Assembly (NCBI GenBank): GCA_028291615.1
Contig: JAQGHM010000067.1
Coordinates: 1 to 64,000, forward strand
Source of the DNA: Phycisphaerales bacterium
GTDB taxonomy: Bacteria; Planctomycetota; Phycisphaerae; Tepidisphaerales; Tepidisphaeraceae
DNA length: 64,000 nucleotides
Reading direction: 5' to 3'
This document shows, in pieces, positions 1 to 9,983 of the stretch (the first letter of the stretch is position 1; each line of letters opens with the position of its first letter). Both the position numbers and the translations under genes were made by a program. The notes beneath the pieces were generated by a model. The model was not told where the DNA came from. It saw only the letters and a list, made by a program, of their open reading frames with translations, and made no database searches.

Positions 1-1
1 A

Positions 2-2317
2 TTCCGTACGGATGCAGTAGGCATATCGCTTGTTCAAGTGACCGCCGACGGTAAGCCCGACGCAACCTTCGCCGGCGGCGCGGGCTTTGTGCGCGGCGAC
101 ATCTTCGGCGGCGACGACGCGATTGCCTCCATCGCGATCGACGCCCTCGGCAGAACCCTGCTCCTGCACACCCCCGCACAAGGCCAGACCGCCGGCGCAG
201 TTGCCCGATTCCGCGCAAACGGGACATTCGACCGCTCCTTCGGCACGCGAGGCGTCCGCCAGCTCGATATCGCCGCCGACAATATCGCCTTCCAAAGCGA
301 TGGCCACATCGTTCTCGCCGGAACGCAGTTGCTCCCATCAGGCGGGCGAACGACGCGATCCGATGTCGAGCGCCTGAACTCCGACGGCTCCGTTGACGCC
401 TCGTTCGGCGTGCAAGGTGTCGCCCAAATCAGTTTACCGTCCGGCGGCGTGGACCAGTACCCTTATCTCGACCCCCATGCCTCCACGTCTGTCGCGATCC
501 TTGGCGATGGCCGAATCGCCATTGCCGGCGGCACGGGGCCGGATATCTCGGTCGCCGCCCTCACCCCATCGGGCCTGCTCGACCTCAGTTTCGGCGTCGG
601 TGGAATCGCCGACAAGACCGTTTCCGGCCCCGGCACCGATTACGCCAAGGCAATCGTCGTGCAACCTGACGGCGCTTACGTTGTCGGCGGATCGAGTGCG
701 GGTGCCGACGGAACCCACGCCGCCCTGACTCGCTATCACCCAAACGGCTCACCAGACCTCGCGTTCGGCAAAGGCGGACAAGTGCGCTTCGGTCAGGACA
801 TCGGAACAGAAGTACGCGCGCTGGCCGTTGCCGCTGGAGGGAAGCTGCTTGCCCTGACCGATCAGAAAGTGATTCGCCTAAACGCGGACGGTTCAATTGA
901 TCGCACGTTCGGCAGCGGCGGAAGTATCATGGCTCTTTCAAACCCGATCGCTCTCGCCGTCACGACACATGGGCGCTTCGTCGTAGTTAGCCGCACAGGT
1001 GCCGGTTCATATAACGCTCAAATCCAGCGCTACAATGCTGACGGATCACTGGATTTATCGTTCGCCAGTCGCGGCACATTCTCACTCCCAGGCGTGTCAG
1101 TGAGCTCGCCCAACAGCCTGCTCATTCAAGCCAGCGGCGCTATCTTGCTCGCCGGAGTGAAGGGCGGCACCAACTACCCAACCAATCCGTCGTTGCCTTG
1201 GGCTGTGTATCGAATCACTTCCCAAGGTTTGCTCGATCAGACGTTCGGCCAGAACGGGATGGCAACGATTAATGTCGGCGGTTCCGGAATCGACGCTCCA
1301 TTCGCCATCGACGTTGTGCCCGACGGGCAGATCGTCGTCGCCGGCCGAAAATCCACCTATTATGGCTTCGGAAGCGCCTACGCCGTCGCCCGACTAACCC
1401 CAACTGGCCAGGTCGATGCCACCTTCGCCGATCAGGGCGTTGCATTGGATGGTTTTCCGCCCTCGGGCCTCGTAGAGCGAGGTGCTTACGCAAGCGCCGT
1501 CCGCGTACAGTCCGACGGCAAGATCCTCGTCCTCGGCCCGACACACGAGCAAGTTCCGCCCGTAAAACCACCCTCTGAATTCCCCGACTCTCTCTTCGGC
1601 GACTGGGGCATCCTGCGCTATAACGTTGACGGCACCCTCGACAACGACTTCGGCACAAGCGGACAAGTCACCACCAGCTTCGGTTGGGGCGACACCCCGC
1701 AAGCCGCACTCCTCACCGCCGACGCCAAGCTGATCGTCGCCGGCACCGGCCAACCCTTCGACACCGACGCCGACTTTGCCATCGCACGCTACATCCTCAC
1801 CGACCCGCACCCGATCACCGCGCGCCTGCAGAACCGCGTGCTCACGATCACCGGCACCGCCGCCAACGACGTCATCCGCCTCCGCATCCAAAGCGGCCTT
1901 CTTTCCGTCGCCGGCCTCTCCCAAAGCTATCCCACCTCCGCCTTCTCCCGCATCGCCATCAACGGCGACGCCGGCAACGACACCCTTGACGCCTCAGCCG
2001 CCACCGTCCCCGTCACCCTCACCGGCGGCGACGGCAACGACCTCCTCCTCGGCGGCGCCTACGCCGACCTCCTCCAAGGCGACGCCGGCAACGACACCCT
2101 CTTCGGCGGCCAGGGCAACGACACCCTCCACGGCAACGACGGCAACGACTACCTCAGCGGCGGCCCCGGCGCAGACCAACTCTTCGGCGACGCCGGCAAC
2201 GACCAACTCGTCGCCCTCGACCACGCCACCGACACCCTCGACGGCGGAGCAGGCTTCGACCGCGCCAGGGGCGATGCGAGTGATCTCCTCACGAATATCG
2301 AGGGCGTACTCGCCTAA
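2..2317 (+). CDS. Delta-60 repeat protein with C-terminal RTX calcium-binding repeats, 5' end outside window
   Basis: Predicted secreted or surface repeat protein of unknown target. The frame is open to the left edge of the window, and the first visible residues already form a repeat, so the true start lies upstream; the GTG at 38 is internal. About ten units of the delta-60 type (D-x-[ST]-F-G-x-x-G-x followed by beta strands, such as DLSFGVGGI) fill the first 600 residues and probably form a propeller-like fold. From about residue 645 glycine/aspartate nonapeptides follow (GGDGNDLLLGG, GDAGNDTLFGG, GNDGNDYLSGG), the signature of RTX beta-roll calcium binding, which in known families accompanies type I secretion. 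No protease, lipase or other catalytic motif is visible. It stands alone, in the same direction as the lyase downstream. Confidence 0.85.
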   Translation, partial: FRTDAVGISLVQVTADGKPDATFAGGAGFVRGDIFGGDDAIASIAIDALGRTLLLHTPAQGQTAGAVARFRANGTFDRSFGTRGVRQLDIAADNIAFQSDGHIVLAGTQLLPSGGRTTRSDVERLNSDGSVDASFGVQGVAQISLPSGGVDQYPYLDPHASTSVAILGDGRIAIAGGTGPDISVAALTPSGLLDLSFGVGGIADKTVSGPGTDYAKAIVVQPDGAYVVGGSSAGADGTHAALTRYHPNGSPDLAFGKGGQVRFGQDIGTEVRALAVAAGGKLLALTDQKVIRLNADGSIDRTFGSGGSIMALSNPIALAVTTHGRFVVVSRTGAGSYNAQIQRYNADGSLDLSFASRGTFSLPGVSVSSPNSLLIQASGAILLAGVKGGTNYPTNPSLPWAVYRITSQGLLDQTFGQNGMATINVGGSGIDAPFAIDVVPDGQIVVAGRKSTYYGFGSAYAVARLTPTGQVDATFADQGVALDGFPPSGLVERGAYASAVRVQSDGKILVLGPTHEQVPPVKPPSEFPDSLFGDWGILRYNVDGTLDNDFGTSGQVTTSFGWGDTPQAALLTADAKLIVAGTGQPFDTDADFAIARYILTDPHPITARLQNRVLTITGTAANDVIRLRIQSGLLSVAGLSQSYPTSAFSRIAINGDAGNDTLDASAATVPVTLTGGDGNDLLLGGAYADLLQGDAGNDTLFGGQGNDTLHGNDGNDYLSGGPGADQLFGDAGNDQLVALDHATDTLDGGAGFDRARGDASDLLTNIEGVLA

Positions 2318-2393
2318 ACCGCTCCGGCCGTAATGCTCTTCGGATCTCAAACGTCCGATAACCAGTTCGTCTCCGGCATCAGCGTTACTGAGA

Positions 2394-2399
2394 TATAAT
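2394..2399 (+). promoter_or_regulatory. TATAAT -10 box 9 nt before the lyase start codon
   Basis: A perfect TATAAT lies at 2394-2399 and the ATG is at 2409. No convincing -35 hexamer or Shine-Dalgarno sequence is visible. Transcription would start at or a few bases before the ATG, giving a nearly leaderless mRNA. Confidence 0.4.
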
Positions 2400-2408
2400 A
2401 AGGGTCAG

Positions 2409-2930
2409 ATGTACCACGCCGTCGGTCCCGCCGTACCACCGCCCGCCGGTCTTTTCACGCTCGATCCCCTCGAGCCGCGCGTGCTGATGGCGGGCTCTCC
2501 GGCGGCGCTCGCCGTCGATCCGCCGCTCCCAACCGCGATGGCCACCTCCGCTCGTCGCTCACACGACATCGTCTCTGCTCAAGATCGCCAGCGGCTTCTC
2601 GATCATCTGACGCCTGCCCTGCGCACTGACCTCCAACCCCTGCTCGATCGTGGCGATGGCGCGGCTTTTGATGCGGCCCTACTCCGCTACTCCTCGCGCA
2701 GCAGCGCACCGCGCTTCTTCTTCAATCCCAAAAGCCTCCCCAAGTATCTCCGCTTCATGAACCGCAAGCTCCCGCAGCAGGTGGACGCGCGAGTCGCCCG
2801 GGCGGACGAAATTCTTGCGCACCGTTTCCCCGAGCAGATCAACTCCGATACTTACGATGTTCAGCTCGGCCGCAAGATCGACTGGGATTTCCAGCCAACC
2901 ACCAACGACAATCCTGACTTAATCAATTAG
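2409..2930 (+). pseudogene. N-terminal part of a heparinase II/III-family lyase, ended by an in-frame TAG
   Basis: 173 residues. The N-terminus holds the planctomycete LEPR-type motif (LDPLEPRVLMAG, about residues 18-29), which marks exported proteins in this phylum. The remainder is the start of the alpha-toroid region of heparinase II/III-like polysaccharide lyases. The frame stops at TAG 2928-2930 inside a conserved block. Reading on without a frame change gives the expected family continuation LNSHSYWPDLALAYRLT, so the two pieces are one gene of about 770 codons broken by a single stop, possibly CAG to TAG. The alternatives are a sequencing error or real readthrough. None of the tRNA anticodons visible in this window reads UAG. 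Confidence 0.7.
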
Positions 2931-2963
2931 CTGAACAGCCACAGCTACTGGCCCGACCTCGCC

Positions 2964-4718
2964 TTGGCCTACCGTCTCACGAACGACCCGAAATACATCA
3001 ACGAGCTGATGAGCCAGCTCACCTCCTGGTCCGCTCAGAATCCCAACCTCGCCAACCCGAATGATTGGCCCAACGTCAGTCCGCACTGGTGGTTGCTGGA
3101 CGCTGCGGATCGCGCGGACAATTGGACGTGGAGCTATTTCATGGTCCTCGGGACCGCTGGCTGGACCCCGCAGGCCAACACGCTTTTCCTGAGTCGCATC
3201 TACGACCATGGCGACTTCCTCGCCCGCGCCACGCCCGGCTCGCTCAAGGCGAACCGCACGACCCTCCAAGCCACCGGCTTGCTCACCATCGCGCAGCTCT
3301 TCCCCCAGTTCGCCGACGCCCCGGCATGGCAGCGGCAAGCTACTTCGCTCATGTTCGATTGTCTGAACGCCCAGTTCTATGCCGATGGCGGGCATATCGA
3401 AGAGACGCCCGCTTACCAGTCCGCCACGCTCAGCGCGCTGGCGCAAAACTACCAGCTCTCGGAACTCAACGGCGAGACCATGTGGTCGCGAAAGCCGCGT
3501 CGCAAACTGACTCGGGCGATCGAGGCGTATTATCAATTGCTGTCGCCCGATGGCACGCCGCCGGGACTATCGGATACGTACCGCGCGTCTACCGCGCTGC
3601 CGTTTCTGACCAACGCCTCGTTCATCTTTGATGACGATCGCTACCGCCTGACCACGCCGCGCCTCGATGACGTGCTTTTAATCGGCCCCGACCGCCTCCA
3701 GCAGGCGGCAGTCTCCGTGCACACCTACCTGCCGGATCGCGGCACGTCTTACGCGCTGCCGGATGCAGGCTATTACCTGTTGCGCTCGCGCGAATTAGGC
3801 GGCCCGGACGACGCCGGCTCGGCCACGCAGGTGGTGTTCGACGCCGGTCCCAAAGGCGGCACACATGGGCATTACGACCTATTGTCGTTCGAACTGGCCG
3901 ACTCCACGCTGCATACGCTGATCGCAGATCCCGGCCCATACCGTTACGACGACTCAGCCGACCGCCGCTGGGTTGTTTCCACCCCCGCGCACAACACGAT
4001 CAGCATCGACGGCCTCAACCACGCCGCGATCGAAGGCACGCACAATCCAGCCATCGTCGTCGATCGCTTCGAGAGCGCCCCCGACCACGCGTTAATTACC
4101 GCTCACCATTACGCCTACGAGTATCTCAAGGGGTCGCCCGTCGTCGGGCGGACGATCTGGCTGGACCGCAGCGGCGACAACCGCACGCCCCTGGTGCTCG
4201 TCGCCGACTACGGCCAAGCCTCGGCCACCCATACCTTTACCACCAGCTTCACGCTCCCCGGCAAGGAAGCGAAGTCCCTCGGAAACGGAATCATCGAAGA
4301 CAAACTCACACACTTCTACACCCTACGCCTGCAATCGATTCCCGTCACCGGCCAGACGTCATCGCTGCGCCCGACGTTCATCTCCAGCCGACCGCCGCCA
4401 AGCGAAAAAGACCCCGCCCGACGCTTCGCCGTGTCGCAGACGGGGCACCAAGCGATCTTCGTCACGCTAATCAGCGAATACATCACCACCGGCGAATTCG
4501 CCCAAGCCGCCCCCACCGCCGAATTCGCCGCGCCACCCGTCGCCGGTCAGCCACTGCAAATCCGCATCACGTTCGCAAGTGGCGAAACGCAGATCGTGAC
4601 GCTCGACTCCCCGCCGCTGGCGCCCGTGAACCTGCCAATTGTCGCCCCACCGTCCGCCACGCCGTTAAAGGCGTCCACCCGGCGTCACTTCGACGATCTC
4701 CAAACAACCCCCCCTTGA
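2964..4718 (+). pseudogene. Main part of the heparinase II/III-family polysaccharide lyase, downstream of the TAG
   Basis: Continues in the same frame as the preceding fragment. It carries the rest of the alpha/alpha toroid and the beta-sandwich domain of heparinase II/III-like lyases, which cleave acidic polysaccharides by beta-elimination in the periplasm or outside the cell. Family-like blocks are DGGHIEETPAYQ in the toroid and GTHGHYDLLSFEL at the entry of the beta-sandwich (HGHxD). The sequence after these blocks shows no further damage, so inactivation is recent or the stop is artefactual. As an isolated reading frame it could only start at TTG 2964 and would lack a signal peptide. Its stop overlaps the upstream edge of the next gene region. 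Confidence 0.75.
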
Positions 4719-4741
4719 CGCGCGTAGTATGCTACGTGAAC

Positions 4742-6253
4742 GTGAAACCGATTCTTAGGATATTGCTGGGCTTGCTGGTGGTGCTGGCTGGGGAAGCGCG
4801 CCTGTCGGGCGCTCCTGCGCCGGCTACCCGACCCGCCGCGCCGGCGACTAAACCCGCGCCGACTCCCGAGGAGCAGAAGCGCCTAGCCGCCCAGCAGCTC
4901 ACCCGGCGGTCGGTCGATCTCCTGCGGCAGAAGAAGTACGCACTGGCGGAGGCGATTCTCGTTGAGGCGCTGGTGATCGATCCGGATCACGCGACCAACA
5001 TCTACAACATGGCGTGCCTGAAGGCGCTGACCGATCGGCCGACTGATGCCATCGCCTACCTCGAACGCGCCGCCAATGCCGGATTTACCGACTTCATCCA
5101 TATCGAGCAGGACCCGGACCTGAACAGCCTCCGCCAGCTTCCGCGCTATAAGGCGTTGATCGCGAACAAGGATCTTTACCAGAAGAAGGACGCGGACCGG
5201 GCGGTGGCTTCGCTTCGCCGCCAGCTTGGGGATAAGTATCTTTTTGATGTGGATTACAACACAAAGTTGATCTTTGCTGCAGATATTGATGCCCAGAGCC
5301 TGGCGGCGGTGAAGAAGTGGCTGACGATGCAGGCCAAGAGCCAGTGGGAGCAACTTTTCTCGCACAAGCCGGATCAGTACGTGGCGATCGTGCTGCCGTC
5401 GGCGGCGGATTACCACAAGATCATCACCCGCATCATCGACAAGCGCGGCGTCGAAGGGATTTACATCCATAGCGCCCGCATGCTGATCGCCGGACGGCTC
5501 GGGCAGGTGATGACGCACGAGTTTACGCATGCGCTGCACGCGGGGGATCTGGACCCGCTCGGCCAGGAGCATCCGATCTGGATCGTGGAAGGGCTGGCGA
5601 GTTTGTTCGAATCGGGGCAGTTCGAAGGAGAGAAGCTGGTGCCGCGCGACAATTACCGGCTTTGGCATTTGCGGATCGCCTATCGGACCGGGAAGCTGAT
5701 TCCGCTGGAAAGACTCTTCACGTGGAAGCAGGCGCAATTCGTCGCGCAGGCCAACCTCGGATACGGCGAGGCGTCGAGCGTTATGCTCTATCTGTACGAA
5801 CACGATCTGCTGCGCAAGTTTTACGACACATACAAGACGAACTTTGAGAAAGATCCGACCGGCCGCCTGACGCTGGAACAGGTCACCGGCATGCCGCTGA
5901 AGGAGTTCGAGAAGGCGTGGCAGACGTGGATGTACCAGCGGACACCGCCGGCGACGGACATCGCGGTGCTCGGCCCGACGATCGGGATGTACTTCGTTCA
6001 GGAAAATGATGGGCTTAAGGTGGACCGGATTGTCGGGAAGGGGCCTGCGGATACGGCGGGGGTGAAGATGGGGGACGTGGTGGTGGGGTTGAACGACCTG
6101 GACGTGCGCGATCCTAATTCGCTTACGCCGTTGCTCAAGGAGTTTAAGGCGGGGGACAGCGTGATGTTTAAGATTCGGCGCGGGGAGGAATATGTCACGC
6201 TGCCACTGACGCTTGGGGCGGGCGAAACGAAGGTCCCGCGGAATCGGAAGTAG
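4742..6253 (+). CDS. Exported TPR / HExxH metallopeptidase / PDZ protein
   Basis: Predicted periplasmic zinc peptidase of the MA clan (peptidase_MA-like family). With a GTG start at 4742 the protein is 503 aa and begins with a clean signal peptide (MKPILRILLGLLVVLAG). Earlier in-frame starts (TTG 4715, GTG 4736) are possible, but they add residues before the signal peptide. Residues about 40-150 form TPR-like helices. The zinc site is MTHEFTHALH with H259, E260 and H263, and E283 in WIVEGLASLFE is the likely third ligand. The last 90 residues form a PDZ domain (GKGPADTAGVKMGDVVVGLN). A TATGCT box lies 8 bases upstream of GTG 4742. The substrate is unknown, and the peptidase-PDZ arrangement suggests processing of envelope proteins. 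Confidence 0.8.
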   Translation: MKPILRILLGLLVVLAGEARLSGAPAPATRPAAPATKPAPTPEEQKRLAAQQLTRRSVDLLRQKKYALAEAILVEALVIDPDHATNIYNMACLKALTDRPTDAIAYLERAANAGFTDFIHIEQDPDLNSLRQLPRYKALIANKDLYQKKDADRAVASLRRQLGDKYLFDVDYNTKLIFAADIDAQSLAAVKKWLTMQAKSQWEQLFSHKPDQYVAIVLPSAADYHKIITRIIDKRGVEGIYIHSARMLIAGRLGQVMTHEFTHALHAGDLDPLGQEHPIWIVEGLASLFESGQFEGEKLVPRDNYRLWHLRIAYRTGKLIPLERLFTWKQAQFVAQANLGYGEASSVMLYLYEHDLLRKFYDTYKTNFEKDPTGRLTLEQVTGMPLKEFEKAWQTWMYQRTPPATDIAVLGPTIGMYFVQENDGLKVDRIVGKGPADTAGVKMGDVVVGLNDLDVRDPNSLTPLLKEFKAGDSVMFKIRRGEEYVTLPLTLGAGETKVPRNRK

Positions 6254-6259
6254 CGGTGC

Positions 6260-8716
6260 TCATCGTTCCAACAGCACTTTGGCGACCTCGGTTTCGGCGT
6301 CCTGCACCATCAAGCTTTTAGCGCGGACGTTGCCGTCGGGGCCGATGATGCAGAGGGTGGAGGGGGAGCCGAAATACTCTTTGGGCATCACCTTCATGTA
6401 GTCGGGGCCGGGCCAGGCGTGGATGCCGCCTAGCTTCCAGTCGGCGACGCGCTTCTTCGCGGTCTCGATCTCGCTGTCCATGCCCAGCGTGATCAGGATG
6501 ACGTCGGTCTCTTTGGCGATGCGCTCGTATGCGCGGTTCATCGCGGCGGCTTCGATCTCCATCTCGCTCCAGTTCCACCAGTACTTGAGCACCACGGTCT
6601 TGCCGCGGTAGTCGGACAGCTTGAGCGGCTTGCCGTCGAGAGTTTTGACGGTGAAGTCGGGGGCGGGCTTGCCGAGGCGCAGGCGCGGCTGGGTTTTTAC
6701 GGCGATTGTGCCGATGTCGAGCGGATCGTCGATGCGGTCTTTGCCGGCGGGCAGGGGCGGCACCTCGAAATCCACGGATGCGTCCACCAGGTCGATGCCG
6801 AAGTGGTTCTCGGTGACCAGCATTCGCAACTGCACGTTGTATTTGCCGGGCGTGAGGTCGTCGATGCGAAAGGAGCCGTCCGGGTTGATGTCGAAGTCTT
6901 CGCCCCACTGCTGCTCCACGGCCGCGCGCCCTTGCGGCGTGGTCTCCTCCCACTCCCGCTGCAACCGCCTCTGCTCCTCGTGGGACAGGCGCTCCCAACC
7001 GGGCGGGGGCGGCATGTTCGGGCGCTCGGCGTGGCTATACATGCCTTCGACGTTTTGATTCCCGCGCGTCACCCACGCCAGCTTGGTATCGGGCTCGTTG
7101 GTGGGCGTGGTGGCGGCGCGGCCGATGACGGGCCGGCCTTTCCCGCCGATCTGCGTTATCAGTGTGGCCCCCGGCTTGACGTCAATCAGCGTGTGGCGGT
7201 CGATGCGGAGCCGCTTGCCCGCCTCGAACCGCGATAGCCACGAATAGCCGGGCGCCACCTGTTTGAACGAGAAGCGCCCCTGGGCGTCGGTGATCGTCTC
7301 TTGGCTGTGGCGCACTTGCATCGGGACCCACTCGTCCTGTGATCCGGTTCGGTCGAGCATGACCTTGGTCTTCGGCTGGGGCGTCGCGCCGATCAGGAGC
7401 TGACCTTCGACGGCGCCCCATGCGCGGAGCGTGACCTGTCCCTTGAGCTTGGCAAACTCTTCGTGCGTGATCTCGGCGTAGCCGCTCGGATGCCGCGCCA
7501 CCAACATCCACGGTTGACCCGCGGGCGGCGCCGGGAATGTGAAATATCCCTGCGCTTCGGTTGAGATCGTCTCGACGGGCCACTGCGCGGCGTAGACGTC
7601 GACGTGGTCCGCCTCCCTTGGCGCGGGCGGCTGCGCCCGCGGGTTGGCCATCATCGCCGCCTGCCATTCCATGCGTGCCTGGCGTATTTCCTTGGACTCC
7701 TTCACGACGATGAAGACCTCGGCCTTCTCGGCGGGTGCTTCGGATGGGGTTCGGATGACGCCTTCGAGCACCTTGGACGGGGCCTCGGGGGCGGCGGTGG
7801 GTAACGCGGGCGCTGGGGTGGGTGGTTGCGGCTGGGCGAGCGGCGACTGCGCGAGTGGCTTGGCTGGCGCGGGCAAGGCCCATTTGACGATTGCGCCGGT
7901 GGCGGCCGCGCCGGTGAGACCCATGGTCAGCAGCGCAATTGCGACCTTTGACTTGGCCCAGGTCGTGATCGATCCCATGCCTTTGCCGAAGGCGATGGAT
8001 GTGATGGTGGAACCTGATACTGACGTCGCGATCGTGCCCGCGAGGCCAGCGGGCACGCCGGCGGCGCTGGCTTGTGTGGAGAGGACCGCCGCGACGGCCG
8101 CGACCGAGACCGCCACTCCGCCGGTGGAGAAACGGGTGCGCAGGCGCTCGATCGCGCGGCTGACGCGCTTGCGGGCGGCTTCTTCGCTGATTCCCATGGC
8201 CAGGCCGACGTCGCGGTGCGTTCGCCCTTCGATGTACTTGAGCAGCACCGCTTCGCGGTCGCGGCGAGCGAGGGCACCCAGCGCGTCGTCGAGCAATGGC
8301 GCGAGCGCGTCCCAGTCGTAGGTCGCGTCGTCGTCGGAGGCGGGGTTGGCGGGGGCGTTTGCAGGAGTCATGGCTTGATGCTTTTGTTCGTGGTGTCGGC
8401 GGCGGGCTTGACTCTTAAGCGCGTTGGCGGCGGCATAGCGCGTCGTGCAGAACAGCCAGTTCGACAGGATCGTGCGCTCGTTCAATCGCCCCGCCTTCTT
8501 CGCCAGCACGAGGAAGACCGCCTGGGCGACGTCCTCGGCCAGGTGCCGGTCTCCCACGCGGCGCACGGCGACCGAGTAGACCAGCTCCAGGTGCCGCGCG
8601 ACGAGCTTTGCGAACGCCGGCTGGGCGTCCGCACCGCCGACGGCGTAACGTCGGAGTAAGGTGTAATCCGAGACCGATTCCTCGACGATGATCGGGATGG
8701 AGTCGATGGGTGTCAT
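6260..8716 (-). CDS. ECF sigma factor fused to a membrane anchor, carboxypeptidase-regulatory-like domain and thioredoxin-like domain
   Basis: 818 aa. Residues about 18-110 form sigma-70 region 2 (HLAEDVAQAVFLVLAKKA) and about 140-195 region 4 (RDREAVLLKYIEGRTHRDVGLAMGI with its HTH), so the N-terminus should bind RNA polymerase and DNA. An Ala/Gly-rich segment near 255-275 is a plausible transmembrane helix, followed by a Pro/Ala-rich linker. The rest would be outside the membrane: beta-sandwich segments like carboxypeptidase-regulatory domains (GYFTFPAPPAG, GRFSFKQVAPG), then a redoxin-like C-terminus (GKPAPDFTVKTLDGKPLKLSDYRG). The usual redox CxxC is absent; the position reads WWNWSEMEIE, so thiol chemistry is not expected. 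Long C-terminal extensions on ECF factors are a known planctomycete habit and may replace a separate anti-sigma sensor. Confidence 0.85.
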   Translation of the reverse strand: MTPIDSIPIIVEESVSDYTLLRRYAVGGADAQPAFAKLVARHLELVYSVAVRRVGDRHLAEDVAQAVFLVLAKKAGRLNERTILSNWLFCTTRYAAANALKSQARRRHHEQKHQAMTPANAPANPASDDDATYDWDALAPLLDDALGALARRDREAVLLKYIEGRTHRDVGLAMGISEEAARKRVSRAIERLRTRFSTGGVAVSVAAVAAVLSTQASAAGVPAGLAGTIATSVSGSTITSIAFGKGMGSITTWAKSKVAIALLTMGLTGAAATGAIVKWALPAPAKPLAQSPLAQPQPPTPAPALPTAAPEAPSKVLEGVIRTPSEAPAEKAEVFIVVKESKEIRQARMEWQAAMMANPRAQPPAPREADHVDVYAAQWPVETISTEAQGYFTFPAPPAGQPWMLVARHPSGYAEITHEEFAKLKGQVTLRAWGAVEGQLLIGATPQPKTKVMLDRTGSQDEWVPMQVRHSQETITDAQGRFSFKQVAPGYSWLSRFEAGKRLRIDRHTLIDVKPGATLITQIGGKGRPVIGRAATTPTNEPDTKLAWVTRGNQNVEGMYSHAERPNMPPPPGWERLSHEEQRRLQREWEETTPQGRAAVEQQWGEDFDINPDGSFRIDDLTPGKYNVQLRMLVTENHFGIDLVDASVDFEVPPLPAGKDRIDDPLDIGTIAVKTQPRLRLGKPAPDFTVKTLDGKPLKLSDYRGKTVVLKYWWNWSEMEIEAAAMNRAYERIAKETDVILITLGMDSEIETAKKRVADWKLGGIHAWPGPDYMKVMPKEYFGSPSTLCIIGPDGNVRAKSLMVQDAETEVAKVLLER

Positions 8717-8931
8717 CGAAGGGTAATAATGTACGGCCGATGGGACGGCCGGACAGAAAAAACGCGCGGTCGAGGTCGTTTCCCGACGGCCTGATGCAGC
8801 CCGTCATCCAGAGGTACTTCGAAGGATTTGATCAGCAGTCGACTGACCTCTACTCCCGCGCAGGTCCTTCGGTTGTTGAACTCCCTTCAGGATGACGGCG
8901 CTTGCCGCAACCGAGAGGATTCGTCAATCGA

Positions 8932-9870
8932 TCAGCGCCATTTCAGATCGAGCTTTTCACCATGCTGAGCGTGTTTGGGGTCGAGGCTTCTCAGTTCGAA
9001 GGTTGCGCCGGTGTCGGTGAGGTTTAGATCGACCCAGCCGCGCGGCTTGCCTTGTTTGAAGAGCCACGCAGTGGGCGGCAGGTTCACGAGCTGGAGGCCG
9101 TCGCGCTGGAGGTGATGCCAGTCGTGGGTGTGGCCGAAGACGCAGGCCTTGACCTGCTTGCGGGGGAGGAGGACGTCGAAGAAGGCTTGGGTGTCGGTCA
9201 GGCTACCGGCCTTTTTTTTCGGATCTTTCTTTTCCTCGGCGGTGCGGGGGTCGGGGTCGTGGTGGACGAAGACGATGGCGGGCTTGTCCGCGCGGGCGTC
9301 GAGGGTCTTGGCGAGCCAGGCGAGTTGCGGCGCGCCCAGGACGCCGGGCGTGGCGGCGGTCTTGTCCAGCGAGTCGAGCATGATGATGTTCGCGCGCGGC
9401 GCTTCGATCAGGCAGACCTGACGGTCCTTGATGCCGGTTTTTCGCGTATCGTCTTCGGGGAGGGCTTTCCAGAAGTTGTCGCGATGATCGTGGTTGCCCA
9501 TCGCCAGGTGAAGGGTGAGGCCGCCGGTGCGCAGCGGAGCGAGCCCATCCAGGACCGTGGCGTAGTCGCCGGGCAGGCCCTGATGATGGGAGAGGTCGCC
9601 GTTGACCAGGACGGCGGCTGGGCGGGTGGGCGTTGCAAGAATCTCGCCGACTGCCTGCTCCAGGTTGTTCCAGACGTTGGTCTCGCTCTTGGCGAACTTG
9701 CGGTCGGCGTCGATGTGGATGTCGGAGAGGAGCACGAAGCGGTGAGGGTCGATCGGGGCGGCGGCGGCGGCGGCGGTCAGCCACCTCGGCAGCAAACATG
9801 CGGCGGCGGCGCCGGCAAGTGAACCGGTGAGGAATCGACGACGGGAGATGGGGGGAAGGGTGATCGGCAT
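8932..9870 (-). CDS. Tat-exported calcineurin-like metallophosphoesterase
   Basis: 312 aa. The N-terminus has a twin-arginine signal (ISRRRFLTG, R10-R12) followed by an alanine-rich hydrophobic stretch, so it should be folded in the cytoplasm and exported. The metallophosphoesterase blocks occur in order: LLSDIHID (D50, H52), VNGDLSHH, MGNHDHRD, VFVHHDPDP and VFGHTHDWH, which supply the two-metal site. It should hydrolyse phosphomono- or diesters; the substrate cannot be read from the sequence. A GGAGGAAC Shine-Dalgarno precedes the ATG. It is monocistronic and convergent with nothing obvious. Confidence 0.88.
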   Translation of the reverse strand: MPITLPPISRRRFLTGSLAGAAAACLLPRWLTAAAAAAPIDPHRFVLLSDIHIDADRKFAKSETNVWNNLEQAVGEILATPTRPAAVLVNGDLSHHQGLPGDYATVLDGLAPLRTGGLTLHLAMGNHDHRDNFWKALPEDDTRKTGIKDRQVCLIEAPRANIIMLDSLDKTAATPGVLGAPQLAWLAKTLDARADKPAIVFVHHDPDPRTAEEKKDPKKKAGSLTDTQAFFDVLLPRKQVKACVFGHTHDWHHLQRDGLQLVNLPPTAWLFKQGKPRGWVDLNLTDTGATFELRSLDPKHAQHGEKLDLKWR

Positions 9871-9983
9871 GAACTGTTCCTCCGGAATGGAATCCTAACC
9901 GCCCCCATAACAGATACAGAAGTCCCAGGCATTTATTCGTCGCGTTCGACGCGATTTTCCGACACCCGCATGGGCGCGACAGT

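Noticed and set aside
4715-4741. TTG 4715 as the start of the metallopeptidase gene
   Set aside because: It would overlap the previous stop and place nine residues before an otherwise clean signal peptide; GTG 4742 fits the signal peptide and the upstream TATGCT.
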